Counted from the first letter of the stretch, positions 15,805-25,378 are shown. The stretch is 64,000 nt of DNA from Bacillus sp. B15-48 (GCF_016879755.1 NZ_WOFU01000004.1:434001-498000), one strand, 5' to 3'. A program made the numbers and translations. The notes: generated by a model from the letters alone, not told the origin.

Positions 15805-16578
15805 CTATCTTGTTGAAGCTAATCCACCATCTACGGGGATAATTTGGCCTGTTATAAAGCGTGCTCCTTCACCGGCTAAGAAGACCATTACTGGTACAAA
15901 GTCTTTATCTGGATCGCCAAGCTTTCCACCGATTGGAATGGCCTTCGCATAAGCTTCATCATGAGCTTTCAACTCCTCACTGGTGAATTCAGTGCGGCGT
16001 TCCTCATACATAGGTGTCCAAACAGCTGGGGCTAGAGAATTAACGGTAATTTGATATGTCCCCCATGCATGGGCAATCGATCTCGTCCATGAAGCTACTG
16101 CCCCTTTCGTCGCAGAATAATGAGCACCTGCCGGATAAGGGTTCATGCCTGCTACCGAAGCAAAGTTTAAAATTTTCCCTCCGTTATCCTTCATATATTT
16201 AAAGGCTTCTTGATTGGCATACATCGTTCCATAGACGTTCACTCCGAAAATAAAATCAATATCATTTTCGGTTAGGTCTTCAGGTTGAATGATGCGGTTA
16301 ACTCCAGCCGCACTGACTAAAACATCAAGACCACCTAATTTACTTACAGCAGACTCAAATGCACCTCTTACTTCATCTCGCTTAGATACATCACAATGAA
16401 GATAATGAACAACTCCAGGTCCTTGGTCTGTTGCTTCCTCTGCAAGCTTTTGACCTTGTTCATCTAAAATATCTAAAGAAAACACATGTGCGCCTTCTTT
16501 CGCATAGGCCCGTACTGTACTAGCAGCCATCCCACTTGCCCCACCAGTAACAATGATTCTTTTCTTTTCTAATAGCAT
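15805..16578 (-). CDS. Short-chain dehydrogenase/reductase
   Basis: A 257-aa classical SDR from the ATG at 16576-16578, 6 nt after GAAGG; a TTG two codons earlier overlaps that site. It shows TGGASGMAAS near the N-terminus, SLDI after beta-2, SAAGVN, ASVAG and the active site YSATK. The C-terminus is GQIIPVDGGLAS. It is distinct from the SDR downstream, so the two probably act on different intermediates. It follows a SnoaL-like gene by about 60 bp. Confidence 0.87.
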   Translation of the reverse strand: MLLEKKRIIVTGGASGMAASTVRAYAKEGAHVFSLDILDEQGQKLAEEATDQGPGVVHYLHCDVSKRDEVRGAFESAVSKLGGLDVLVSAAGVNRIIQPEDLTENDIDFIFGVNVYGTMYANQEAFKYMKDNGGKILNFASVAGMNPYPAGAHYSATKGAVASWTRSIAHAWGTYQITVNSLAPAVWTPMYEERRTEFTSEELKAHDEAYAKAIPIGGKLGDPDKDFVPVMVFLAGEGARFITGQIIPVDGGLASTR

Positions 16579-16639
16579 ATTCAACCTTCTTTCTTTTAAA
16601 AAATTCTGGTTAACTGATTATGTTCACCCTGCCGTTCGA

Positions 16640-17212
16640 TTATGATTTTGCTCTTTCCAGTAGCGGTTCCGGTGGCCAAGGTCGTTTGAATTGTTCTGAT
16701 ATTCGTTCTCCGTTGTGTTCCCCTGCGGCTAACAACCGAAGATTTTTAATACGCCACTCATTATCCTCTTCTCTAACATAACGGATTTCGTACCGCCCCC
16801 ATCGATGTAAGTCTAATTTATTGACCTGAGCCTTAAAGCGCTGCCAAGAATATAAATAGAGGTACCCTATAGCCATATCTTTCGTTTCAAACAGGATTTG
16901 TTCATTAGACACATGGTGGCTGCTGCTTTCAACTGCCCGTAACGCCCTTTTGTAAAAGTCATAGGTGTCTTGTTTCGTGAAGCAATATTCCTCACGTTTC
17001 CCTTCTTCATTCTCAAGGATAAAAACGGTCGTACTATCATCCGAAAAACATGCTATCATCCCGTCTGCATCACCGATATCTGCACAACGAGAATAGTGAT
17101 GCATCACTTCTTTTATCGCTTCGATATCTTCTAAAACTTGGATTCTTTCTTCCAATGTTTTTGGTTTATATCTATCTAGTGTCTGCATTCTTTTATTTAA
17201 TACTTCCTTCAA
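16640..17212 (-). CDS. SnoaL-like (NTF2-fold) protein
   Basis: About 190 aa. The start is taken as TTG at 17212, five nt after GGAGGAG; an upstream GTG is part of that site. The segment IEAIKEVMHHYSRCADIGDADGMIACFSDD is the first helix and strand of the SnoaL/polyketide-cyclase-like fold, and HHVSNEQILF plus ENEWRIKNLR complete it. Members are isomerases, hydratases or cyclases acting on small rings, or non-catalytic partners. Here it lies between two dehydrogenases and an aldehyde dehydrogenase in a probable catabolic operon. Confidence 0.8.
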   Translation of the reverse strand: MKEVLNKRMQTLDRYKPKTLEERIQVLEDIEAIKEVMHHYSRCADIGDADGMIACFSDDSTTVFILENEEGKREEYCFTKQDTYDFYKRALRAVESSSHHVSNEQILFETKDMAIGYLYLYSWQRFKAQVNKLDLHRWGRYEIRYVREEDNEWRIKNLRLLAAGEHNGERISEQFKRPWPPEPLLERAKS

Positions 17213-17313
17213 TTTTTCTCCTCCCACAATTGTAAAAATAGGTGAAAAATCAATCGGACAGCTACTTCAAAAAGCGCTTAACTTTCATAGAGTATGTTTT
17301 TAAAGGCAAACTT

Positions 17314-17348
17314 CCATCAGTGGGGGAGCTTTCATCCCCCACTGATGG
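17314..17348 (-). terminator. Strong hairpin terminator after the aldehyde dehydrogenase
   Basis: A perfect 14-bp stem, CCATCAGTGGGGGA and its complement, with a 7-nt loop, lies just past the aldehyde dehydrogenase stop. On the minus strand it is followed by AAGTTTGCCTTT. Its left arm plus two bases is repeated exactly at 46736-46751. Confidence 0.75.
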
Positions 17349-17366
17349 TTAGTTGACATTTCCATA

Positions 17367-18827
17367 TTAATTATTTAAATCAATAACGACTGTTTTGACT
17401 TGTGTTAACTCCTTAATCGCTTCAATGCCATTTTCGCTGCCCCAACCACTTGCTTTATGTCCGCCATACGGAGCGGCCCAGCGAACCCAACGGAATGAAT
17501 TGATCCATACTGTTCCTGCTCTTAATTCTTTTGTCATTCTGTGTCCACGAGCGATGTCACTCGTCCACACGCCTGCTGTGAGCCCATAAGAAACACCATT
17601 TGCTATTTGAATTGCTTCTTCTTCCGTTGAGAAAGGGATGACGCTAACAACTGGACCAAAAATCTCCTCTTGGGCAATTCTCATATTTGGATCGACATCG
17701 GCAAAAACAGTTGGATTAACATAATACCCTTTGTCGATATTCGGGCGATTCCCGCCGGCTACTAATTTTGCCCCTTCTTTTTTTCCAATTTCAATATATT
17801 TTAAAGTCTTTTCCAATTGCTGTTTATTCGCGTGCGGACCAATATCAACCATTTCGGTCGGGTCGCCAACTTTGATTTGTTCCGCTCGTTCGGTAAATCT
17901 TTGGATAAATTTTTCATATATATCTTCATGAACAAGGACCCTTGACCCTAATGTACAAGCTTGACCTGTATAATCAAATCCATGCCGTACGGCAGATTCA
18001 AATGCGGCTTCAAAGTTTGCATCTGAAAAAATAATCTGAGGCGATTTTCCACCTAACTCAAAAGACATTTTTTTAAGATTGCTATCCGCCGATGCATGCA
18101 TAATTTTCCGTGCGGTTACTCCATCTCCAGTAAAAGAAATTTTATCGACATCAGGATGCGAAGTTAAACGTGCACCTGCTATTTCGCCATATCCAGGAAC
18201 GACATTTACGACGCCCGGTGGAAAACCTGCTTTATCAATTAATCTAGCAATTTCCATTGCATTCACTGGGGTTGTTTCCGCGGGCTTAAGGACAACGGTA
18301 TTCCCCGCGCATAAAGCCATTGATAGTTTCATCGTCACGGACGTAACCGGTGCATTCCATGGGGTAATTGCACCAACAACACCAAGTGGTTCACGAATCG
18401 TAAAGATTTGTTTGTCGTTTTCAAAAGGGATGGTCTCGCCCTGGATTTTATCCGTTAATCCTGCATAATAATACCACCACTGATGAAGTCCGGTCGCATC
18501 CTGTTTCGTCCGATAGAGAGGTTTCCCATTTTCTAAACTTTCAAGTTCACCGAAATATTCGGAGTTTTCCTTCATTAATTGACCCATAGTTCTCATGATT
18601 TCTGCACGCTCATATGTGCTCATTTTTCTCCATGGACCGTGTTCAAAAGCTTCACGTGCCGCCTTAACTGCACGGTCGATATCCTCTGCATTGCCCTCTG
18701 GAACTTGAAAAATAACTTCTTCCGTCGCGGGATTCACTACATCTATCATTCTTCCTGAAGAACTTTCAACCCATTCTCCACCAATGTACAATTTATCGTA
18801 AACTTTTACCTTATTAGAAACTTTCAC
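17367..18827 (-). CDS. NAD(P)-dependent aldehyde dehydrogenase
   Basis: A 486-aa member of the ALDH superfamily, close in form to betaine- or phenylacetaldehyde-type enzymes. TPWNAPV near residue 155, SFTGDG near 231, the general base Glu257 in FELGGKSP and the catalytic Cys291 in GQACTLGSR are all present. EIFGPVVSV lies near the C-terminus. It oxidises an aldehyde to the acid. GTG start 7 nt after AAAGGTGG. A terminator follows, so the SnoaL and SDR genes downstream form a separate unit. Confidence 0.93.
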   Translation of the reverse strand: MKVSNKVKVYDKLYIGGEWVESSSGRMIDVVNPATEEVIFQVPEGNAEDIDRAVKAAREAFEHGPWRKMSTYERAEIMRTMGQLMKENSEYFGELESLENGKPLYRTKQDATGLHQWWYYYAGLTDKIQGETIPFENDKQIFTIREPLGVVGAITPWNAPVTSVTMKLSMALCAGNTVVLKPAETTPVNAMEIARLIDKAGFPPGVVNVVPGYGEIAGARLTSHPDVDKISFTGDGVTARKIMHASADSNLKKMSFELGGKSPQIIFSDANFEAAFESAVRHGFDYTGQACTLGSRVLVHEDIYEKFIQRFTERAEQIKVGDPTEMVDIGPHANKQQLEKTLKYIEIGKKEGAKLVAGGNRPNIDKGYYVNPTVFADVDPNMRIAQEEIFGPVVSVIPFSTEEEAIQIANGVSYGLTAGVWTSDIARGHRMTKELRAGTVWINSFRWVRWAAPYGGHKASGWGSENGIEAIKELTQVKTVVIDLNN

Positions 18828-18948
18828 CGATAGACCACCTTTTTGTTATTTTAGAAAGGTCACTAGAAGCGCTTACTCCTGTTACGTTACCCTTTCTAAT
18901 TTCATTTACTTTTACAATGCGATAATTTTCCTACTTACATTCAATGAA

Positions 18949-19714
18949 CTATTGGGCCGTATATCCACCGTCGACAGGAAGATTTACCCCGGATACAAAA
19001 TCAGACTCATCAGAAGCTAAGTATAAGGCTGCATTTGCAATATCAATCGGTTGTGCCGGTCGGTGAAGCGGGATACTGTTAAGAAAAGCTTTTTTATTTG
19101 CCTCGAAATCATCGTCCTCTGTCCGTGCCAAGAACTGTTTCAACATTGGAGTTTCCGTTAAACCAGGACAAACGGCATTGACACGGATTTTATCACTTCC
19201 TAAGCGCACTGCCAGAGAGCGAACTAAATTGACGACAGCTCCCTTCCCCGCAGAGTATACCGGACTAAACGGAGAAGCAGTAAAGCCTGAAACAGATGCT
19301 GTAAAGATGATTGAACCGCGGCCTGCTTCTTTTATATATGGAAGAGCATATTTAGTCGTAAAGAAACCACTTTTAAGATTTAACATCATCTAAATCAAAA
19401 TCCTCTTCTTCTACTTCTTCGATTCCCGAAGGACCTGGAATCCCAACATGATTCCATAGCACATCGATACGCCCATATTGACTGCCAATTTGATCTACGG
19501 TTGATTTAATCGCAGCAAGATTAGTTAAGTCTGTTTCAAAAAAGTTCGCCTCTCCGCCGTTTTCTCTAATTTCATTCACCACGTTTTCGCCATTTTCCTG
19601 GTTAATATCGAGAACATTTACAATTGCCCCTTCTTTTGCAAAAAGGTTCGCACCAGCTCTTCCCATTCCAGATGCCCCTGCACTAATGATTGCTACTTTA
19701 TCTTTTAATCTCAT
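18949..19714 (-). pseudogene. Short-chain dehydrogenase, frameshifted copy
   Basis: Two overlapping frames (19373-19714 and 18949-19389) together make one SDR closely resembling the intact gene at 20844-21608. The first part has the cofactor site SAGASGMGRAGA and the second the active site YSAGK and VDGGYTAQ. The reading frame breaks near 19380: the intact copy reads EEDFDFAIDLNLKSG, this one EEDFDL and then shifts frame into LNLKSG. The break would delete the catalytic half, so the product should be inactive. A sequencing error is possible. Confidence 0.8.
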
Positions 19715-19749
19715 TTTTTAACATCCTTTCAATTACAAAATAGTTGTTT

Positions 19750-20826
19750 TTAGTCAATAGAAAGACCCTTTATGATTTCCTCTCCGCCCTCTATTTCTTT
19801 TTCATAAAGCTCAATAGCTGGTTTTGTTATTTCTCTCCATTCCTCGATTTCTTCTGGAGTAGGGTAATAGAATTCAACTCCCATTTCATTTTGCAGTTTT
19901 TCATACGCTTTTAACTCGTTTTCAGCAATGACTTCCTTCACATACGTTTGTAAATCTTTGCCTGTCTCAACTAACACATGTTGAAGCTCCTCTGGCAAAG
20001 ATTCAAATTTATCAAGACTAATAATTACAGTAGTAATTGGGTTAAATAATGGTGCGACTAAAAAGGTATTAATCGGTAGTGCTGCATCGGCTGCATACGA
20101 TGCTGACGTTAATAGTCCATCAATGACGTTTGTTTGTAGAGCTGTTATTAACTCAGTCCCTGCCAATGTCATACTGTTTGCTCCCATTGCACGAACGGTT
20201 TCAGGGGTGATAATGCTACCTGGTGTTCTTATCTTTAATCCTTTTGCTGTGTCTGGCGTCGTTATCGCATTATCTGTACTCGTTGTAAAAGCTGCACCAA
20301 AAGTACCTGTAGTAGAAAAGGCTAAAAGTTTTAATCCTTTATCTTCCAACCCTTTTGCTAATATTTGTCCACCAGTTTCACTATTATTAAATTTTTCTCG
20401 ATTCTCTAAATAAGACAGGGGATTTTTCTGGTCGTAATCGAAAATAAACGGTAGGTCATAAACATTCCAAAGAGGATCAACACTAGAGATGTTAGCTGAA
20501 TTTGCATGACTCATATCAATCTGACCTTGGATGATTGCTGGAATTTCCTGCGATTCTGGCATTAGCTGTCCATTAGGGAAAATTTCAATCTTTAGTTTCC
20601 CATCACTGCGTTTCTCTACCTCGTCAGCAAACCAGACCATATGTGTATGGTGAAAGGCTTCCGCCGGATAACCGTGGGATAATTTCAGCGTATATGATTC
20701 TTGTTTCGGACTTTCATTAGGAGCAGAATTCGAATCCTCTGCAGGTTTTTGAGTTGTAGAAGCGTTCCCACAGGCGGCTAAAAATAGGAAGAAAGCCAAA
20801 CAAATCAATAGATTTACCTTTTTCAT
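19750..20826 (-). CDS. TRAP substrate-binding lipoprotein, DctP family (copy 2)
   Basis: A 358-aa extracytoplasmic receptor with the lipobox LAAC at Cys19. The DctP block GLKIRTPGSIITPETVRAMGANSMTLAGTE lies near residue 200. It closely resembles the binding protein at 22119-23204 (shared KLSHGYP/KMSHGFP, NGQLMPESQEIPA/TGQLMPPDQEVPA). No intact DctQ or DctM lies beside it. It may serve another TRAP permease in the genome, for example the one at 7.6-9.4 kb. Confidence 0.88.
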   Translation of the reverse strand: MKKVNLLICLAFFLFLAACGNASTTQKPAEDSNSAPNESPKQESYTLKLSHGYPAEAFHHTHMVWFADEVEKRSDGKLKIEIFPNGQLMPESQEIPAIIQGQIDMSHANSANISSVDPLWNVYDLPFIFDYDQKNPLSYLENREKFNNSETGGQILAKGLEDKGLKLLAFSTTGTFGAAFTTSTDNAITTPDTAKGLKIRTPGSIITPETVRAMGANSMTLAGTELITALQTNVIDGLLTSASYAADAALPINTFLVAPLFNPITTVIISLDKFESLPEELQHVLVETGKDLQTYVKEVIAENELKAYEKLQNEMGVEFYYPTPEEIEEWREITKPAIELYEKEIEGGEEIIKGLSID

Positions 20827-20843
20827 AATCCCATTTCCCCTTT

Positions 20844-21608
20844 TTATTTTGCGATATATCCGCCATCCACCGGCAAATTGATTCCGCTCACAAATGAAGA
20901 TTCATCTGAAGCTAAGTATAGTGCAGCATGGGCAATATCTATTGGATGGGCGGTTCTACCTAAAGGAATATTCCTTAAAAGAGCACGCTTGTTTTCTTCA
21001 AAGTCATCGTTTTCAGATAATGTTAAAAACTGCTTTAACATCGGTGTTTCTGTTGTTCCTGGACAAATGGCATTGACGCGAATTTGATCTTTTCCTAATC
21101 GAACAGCAAGCGAGCGAACCAAATTTATTACTGCCCCTTTAGCGGCTGAATAAACTGGACTAAATGGAGAAGCTACTAATCCACCAATCGATGCTGTGTA
21201 AATAATCGACCCACCAGCTGCTTTCATGGCCGGCAGTGCATATTTAGTGGTAAAAAATCCACTTTTCAAGTTTAAATCTATGGCAAAATCAAAATCTTCT
21301 TCTACTACGTCCTCGATTCCATATGGACCAGGAACACCAACATGATTCCAAAGAATATCAATTCGTCCATACATACTTGTAATTTTGTCGATTGTTAACT
21401 TAATGGCGTTAAGGGAAGTCATATCTGTTTGAAAAAAGTTAGCCTCTCCCCCATTTTCTTTAATGATATTGACAACTTTTTCTCCTTCTGTTTGATTAAT
21501 GTCTAAAACATTCACAATCGCTCCTTCCTTGGCAAACAGTGTTGCTCCAGCTTTGCCCATCCCAGAAGCACCCGCACTAATAACAGCAATTTTATTTTTT
21601 AGTCTCAT
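20844..21608 (-). CDS. Short-chain dehydrogenase/reductase (intact duplicate)
   Basis: A 254-aa SDR with the cofactor loop SAGASGMGKAGA, VLDIN after beta-2, NHVG in place of NNAG, the catalytic YSAAK, and the C-terminus LPVDGGYIAK. It is the intact counterpart of the frameshifted gene at 18949-19714. It lies 17 bp upstream of the binding protein at 20826. The SDR-plus-binding-protein module has thus been duplicated in tandem. Confidence 0.88.
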   Translation of the reverse strand: MRLKNKIAVISAGASGMGKAGATLFAKEGAIVNVLDINQTEGEKVVNIIKENGGEANFFQTDMTSLNAIKLTIDKITSMYGRIDILWNHVGVPGPYGIEDVVEEDFDFAIDLNLKSGFFTTKYALPAMKAAGGSIIYTASIGGLVASPFSPVYSAAKGAVINLVRSLAVRLGKDQIRVNAICPGTTETPMLKQFLTLSENDDFEENKRALLRNIPLGRTAHPIDIAHAALYLASDESSFVSGINLPVDGGYIAK

Positions 21609-21643
21609 GAATCTACCTTCCTTTCAAACTAATAACTCAGATA

Positions 21644-21762
21644 TTATTTAAATAAAAATGTGCTAAGCCATGGAACATAAAAAATAACGAGAGCGGAGAC
21701 GACTAAACCAATGAGGGAAACGCTTGTATAAACGAGCTTGCCGTTTCTTTCATACTCCTTCG
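21644..21762 (-). pseudogene. DctM C-terminal remnant
   Basis: Translated on the minus strand this stretch reads through about 39 codons ending VIFYVPWLSTFLFK and then a stop. It resembles the last helix of the DctM at 7568 (VITYVPWVSTFIPR). No start codon or upstream DctM sequence remains. It begins directly after the stop of the DctQ fragment, so a deletion has removed the rest of dctQ and nearly all of dctM. Confidence 0.7.
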
Positions 21763-21763
21763 T

Positions 21764-22033
21764 TTAGGCTTTTCCTTTTAACATGTCCTTTAAAATATCC
21801 ATTTTAAGATGCTCATTCTTTAATATTAATGGACCTATGTATGCAAAAACTCCGTAAATAATTGCGTAGCGGCATATTTCTTCTATCGTTTGAAGGGATA
21901 TTCCTAGAACATATCTTAGGAAAACTGCAATGATAGCACCGAGAATACTGATGGCCAAACACGACACTGATATGAGTAAAAGGCTTTTGTCTAATAATCT
22001 TGTTAAGGACTTCATTCTACTCATTTTATCCAA
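21764..22033 (-). pseudogene. Truncated DctQ fragment
   Basis: 89 aa, about half of a DctQ. Two helices and the family signature RYVLGISLQTIEEICRYAIIYG are present, followed by LKNEHLKMDIL; the remaining two helices are missing. Its start appears to be TTG behind GGAG. Together with the DctM tail after it, it marks a collapsed TRAP permease next to two surviving binding proteins. Confidence 0.78.
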
Positions 22034-22059
22034 ACCGCCATCTCCTTTTCTCGGAAAAT

Positions 22060-22091
22060 CCGAGTTTAATAGTAACCTCTATTAAACTCGG
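22060..22091 (-). terminator. Hairpin between TRAP binding protein and DctQ fragment
   Basis: A perfect 13-bp stem, CCGAGTTTAATAG and its complement, with a 6-nt loop and ATTTT after it on the minus strand. It follows the binding-protein stop and would keep that mRNA more abundant than the membrane genes. Confidence 0.75.
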
Positions 22092-22118
22092 TCTTCCTCT
22101 TGTTTTATAATCATTTAT

Positions 22119-23204
22119 CTAATTTAAACTTGATAATGTTTCTAATAACTCTTTACCGCCTTCAACTTCATTCATAAATAATTCCTTTGCCGGCTGGGTA
22201 GCCTCTTCCCATTGTGCCATTTCATCTTCAGTAGGGTAGAAAATCTCTACTCCTTGGTTTTCTAAGTTTGAAAAGACTGTTTTTGCTTTTTCTCCGACCT
22301 GCTCTTTTGCATAAATTTCAAGGTCTCTACCTGCTTGGAGCAGCACTTCCTGAAGATCTTCCGGTAAGGAATCGAACTTGCTTAAAGACATGACCACTGG
22401 TGTGACACTATTAAATACAGGTACAGCTGAAAATGATTTGATCGGAAGCTGGGCATCATGAGCATATAATGGAGTTGTTAATAGACCATCAACGACACCT
22501 TGTTGCAACGCTGTAATCACTTCAGAACCGGCTATCGTCATTCCGCTTGCACCAATCGCCTTAACGGTTTCAGGTCCTATTAAACCACCCGGAGTTCTGA
22601 GCTTTAAACCATTGGCACTTTCCGGAGTTGTAATCATATTATCTGTACTTGTCGTAAAGACAGAGCCAAACATATCAACAAAATTAAGTGAAATTACTTT
22701 CAATCCTTTTTCTTCCATCAATCGAACGATTTGTTGACCGCCATTCTCTGCCTGGTTAAATTTGATTTTTTCTTCAAGATAGACACTTGGATCGTCTGAA
22801 TCAGACTCAAAAAGAAATGGCAGTTCATAGAAATTCCAAATTGGATCAAAACCTGCTAGCACCGGAGAAGATGAATGACTCATATCAATTTGCCCTTGCA
22901 GCATGGCTGGGACTTCTTGATCTGGCGGCATCAATTGCCCTGTTGGATAAATTTCAATTTTTAACCTTCCATCACTTTTTGTTTCGACCTCATCTGCAAA
23001 CCATTCCATAAACGTATGATGAAACGCGCCTGTTGGGAAACCGTGGGACATCTTTAATACATAACTTTCGTCGTTAGCAGTTTCTTGTGAATCTGTGTCA
23101 TTCTTCTCTTCCGTCGAACTCGGCTCGCTAGATTGATTGGAGTTTCCACATGCTGCTAAAAATAAGATAAAAACGATGCTTAAAAATAACTTTACCCTTT
23201 TCAT
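22119..23204 (-). CDS. TRAP substrate-binding lipoprotein, DctP family (copy 1)
   Basis: A 361-aa lipoprotein receptor with the lipobox LAAC (Cys19) and a Ser/Glu/Asp-rich linker. The family block GLKLRTPGGLIGPETVKAIGASGMTIAGSE lies near residue 200; its Arg is the expected carboxylate ligand. It is followed by a terminator, a DctQ fragment and the intact SDR, so its cognate membrane subunits are broken. An operator-like site lies at 23426-23454 upstream. Confidence 0.9.
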   Translation of the reverse strand: MKRVKLFLSIVFILFLAACGNSNQSSEPSSTEEKNDTDSQETANDESYVLKMSHGFPTGAFHHTFMEWFADEVETKSDGRLKIEIYPTGQLMPPDQEVPAMLQGQIDMSHSSSPVLAGFDPIWNFYELPFLFESDSDDPSVYLEEKIKFNQAENGGQQIVRLMEEKGLKVISLNFVDMFGSVFTTSTDNMITTPESANGLKLRTPGGLIGPETVKAIGASGMTIAGSEVITALQQGVVDGLLTTPLYAHDAQLPIKSFSAVPVFNSVTPVVMSLSKFDSLPEDLQEVLLQAGRDLEIYAKEQVGEKAKTVFSNLENQGVEIFYPTEDEMAQWEEATQPAKELFMNEVEGGKELLETLSSLN

Positions 23205-23542
23205 AATGGCCCCCTGTTAATCAATTTTTTTCACTAAATTGTCCAACCTATTGATTTATCTCCTTTCCCAAATTTCAAAGCGCTTACAATTTACATTAAA
23301 GATGAGCTCATATTTATTTTATTGTAAAAGAAAAAGGAGTTGGTGTAAATATAGTTTTCATAATATTTTGAATATTAATTCTTCTCTTCGCGTTTTCTTC
23401 TTTTCTATGCGTTTCATTTTTCACAAGTAAGCTTAATTAAGTGCACTTACTTTTAAAAAATCAAGTTTCGTAAGAACGGATTGAAACATCGGATCACCTG
23501 CTCGTCATTCATATACGAGCAAGTGATTAACCCCTTTATCTT
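23205..23542. other. Intergenic region with operator-like and cre-like sites
   Basis: No gene seen. The right part (23426-23454) carries AAGTAAG and CTTACTT as inverted arms around AAGTGCACTT, related to the operator of the acyl-CoA regulon. AAGCGCTTAC at 23279-23288, read on the minus strand as TGTAAGCGCTTTGA, differs by one base from a CcpA cre site. Both lie upstream of the TRAP binding-protein gene. Confidence 0.5.
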
Positions 23543-24652
23543 TTAATTTTTCACAGCGAGGTCAGGCAGCCCAAAAAGTTTTTTTGCATTATAATACTGA
23601 ATCTTTTCTCGCGTCTCTTTTTTCAAGCTTTTTAATGCACCGATTGGTGAGTCAAATTCCCAGTGAGGATAATCCGACGCAAACAATAGGCGGTCTTCAC
23701 CAACCATTTCAATTAGCGGTTCCAAAAACTTTTGATCCTTTCGCTCAGGTTCAATCATTGGCTGCGTTCCAAACCAAAAATGCTCTTTGACGTACTCACT
23801 AGGCGGCCTTTTTACCCATGGTACTTCCCTTCTAATCGCGCGCCATTGCGTATCCATAGAATACATGGAGGCAGGTACCCAACCGAAACCAGCTTCAATA
23901 AAGGCAATTTTAAGGTCTGGAAACTTATCAAACATTCCTGAGAAAACCATATTCGCAATTTGAGCTTGATAGACTAACGATTGGGTTGATTGTATTTCGA
24001 CGAAATAATTTGGCGGTCCAATCGGACCAGATTTAAATAACCCAGCTGGACCAACCGTTAGATGAAAAGTAACAACCTTGTTATTACGGACTGCTGCCTC
24101 CCAAATTGGGTAATAGCGCGGATCTCCCCATCCACCGTAAGGGGCGTGGATACCGAGCCCAACCTGTGCCATTTGCGGATGATCTCCCAGTCGGTCGATT
24201 TCCCTAGCTGCTGCTTGTGAATCTTGAGCCGCAACTAAAATCGTGCCGGAAAAACGGGAGTCTTTTGACAACCAGTGATCAATGAGCCAATCATTGTAAG
24301 CTGGTGCTAATGCAGTGGCCATTTCGCGCTGTGGAGCACCAGAGATGAAAAATGTCCCATCCGTAAATAGAATCGCATGAGAATAATTAAACTCATCCAT
24401 TACTTGTTTTTTGAAGAATTCTGGTGAAGAACAGGCAGGCCCCCCATTCGGGTCTTTACTATCGGCTCTCAATCCCCCGTTTACAGGAATCGTAAAATCA
24501 ACACTCGGTAAATGTCCCCTAAACTTACTGGCAATCATATAATCTTTCCAATAATCGTCAAGGTAAGGTAATAAGTCTCTTTTCCTTACTGGATTCGGAT
24601 GAACATCACAATCAATTACAGGAACTTGATTTTTATTTACATCTATCGTCAT
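23543..24652 (-). CDS. Amidohydrolase family 2 (ACMSD-like) hydrolase/decarboxylase
   Basis: A 369-aa TIM-barrel metal enzyme from the ATG at 24652, behind AGAGGTGG. The metal-binding start IDCDVHPNP lies near residue 13 and the C-terminal ASDYPHWEFDSP carries the family's catalytic aspartate. ACMSD-type members decarboxylate ring acids or cleave C-C bonds; some hydrolyse lactones. A close paralogue lies at 37978-39099. The first His-X-His motif is degenerate (D-x-D-x-H), as in a subset of this superfamily. Substrate unknown. Confidence 0.85.
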   Translation of the reverse strand: MTIDVNKNQVPVIDCDVHPNPVRKRDLLPYLDDYWKDYMIASKFRGHLPSVDFTIPVNGGLRADSKDPNGGPACSSPEFFKKQVMDEFNYSHAILFTDGTFFISGAPQREMATALAPAYNDWLIDHWLSKDSRFSGTILVAAQDSQAAAREIDRLGDHPQMAQVGLGIHAPYGGWGDPRYYPIWEAAVRNNKVVTFHLTVGPAGLFKSGPIGPPNYFVEIQSTQSLVYQAQIANMVFSGMFDKFPDLKIAFIEAGFGWVPASMYSMDTQWRAIRREVPWVKRPPSEYVKEHFWFGTQPMIEPERKDQKFLEPLIEMVGEDRLLFASDYPHWEFDSPIGALKSLKKETREKIQYYNAKKLFGLPDLAVKN

Positions 24653-24763
24653 CTTAACGTCCACCTCTCTATTATTTTGAATAGAATCACTATTCAGAAA
24701 ACAACTTCCGTGAAAGTCCCCTTCTCGACTTAGAGGAGACTTTTCTTTTCGTTTAGCAGGCTA

Positions 24764-25378
24764 TTATTTATTTTTCAACGTCTCGATGGAATTAAGCCAA
24801 ATATCTGAGACGACATCACTTAATTCATCAATATTAAACTCTTTTTCACGATCAAGAACACACCAAGTATAGGCTGTTTGCTGGACCATGCATTGTATCG
24901 CACTTGCAACATAGTCTAGTTTCTCATCGGAAACAACGCCTTGTTTTTCAAAGGTTCTGTGTACATTTTTAATAAACCTTTGCCGGAGTTGTTTTAATTT
25001 TTCTTGATAAAAAGGATCGAAACTAGATACTTGAATTAATACATTATACAATGGAGCATGTTTCTTGATGGAGCGAAAAAATGCGCGAGTTGAAAGTCGT
25101 ATTCGTTGCTGGCTGTCAGCTTTTGCCTGGGTCTTACTTTCCTCGTAAATATCATCAATCATATCTTCAATAATATCGACGAGGATTTCATCTTTATTTG
25201 CATAATAGCGATAGAAATTCCCCTCTGATACTTGTGCTTCTGTCGTAATATCTACGATTCTCGTATTAATATATCCCTTTTCTCCATAGACAATCGCTGC
25301 AGCCTTCTTCAATTTATCTTTCATCAACTTGCCTTTTTGCGTTTTTGGTTCCGTACTCGTTTTCTGGGTATTTTGCAT
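24764..25378 (-). CDS. TetR-family transcriptional regulator
   Basis: A 204-aa repressor. The DNA-binding domain spans roughly residues 20-65, with VYGEKGYINTRIVDITTEAQVSEGNFYRYYANKDEIL containing the helix-turn-helix. The C-terminal all-helical domain would bind an inducer. It is the only intact regulator gene in the catabolic region. It is a candidate for the AAAGTGAnnTCACTTT-like or the GTTAGTACTAAC operators. A weak AAAGTGTTCAC match lies at 25450-25460, upstream of its own gene. Confidence 0.9.
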   Translation of the reverse strand: MQNTQKTSTEPKTQKGKLMKDKLKKAAAIVYGEKGYINTRIVDITTEAQVSEGNFYRYYANKDEILVDIIEDMIDDIYEESKTQAKADSQQRIRLSTRAFFRSIKKHAPLYNVLIQVSSFDPFYQEKLKQLRQRFIKNVHRTFEKQGVVSDEKLDYVASAIQCMVQQTAYTWCVLDREKEFNIDELSDVVSDIWLNSIETLKNK

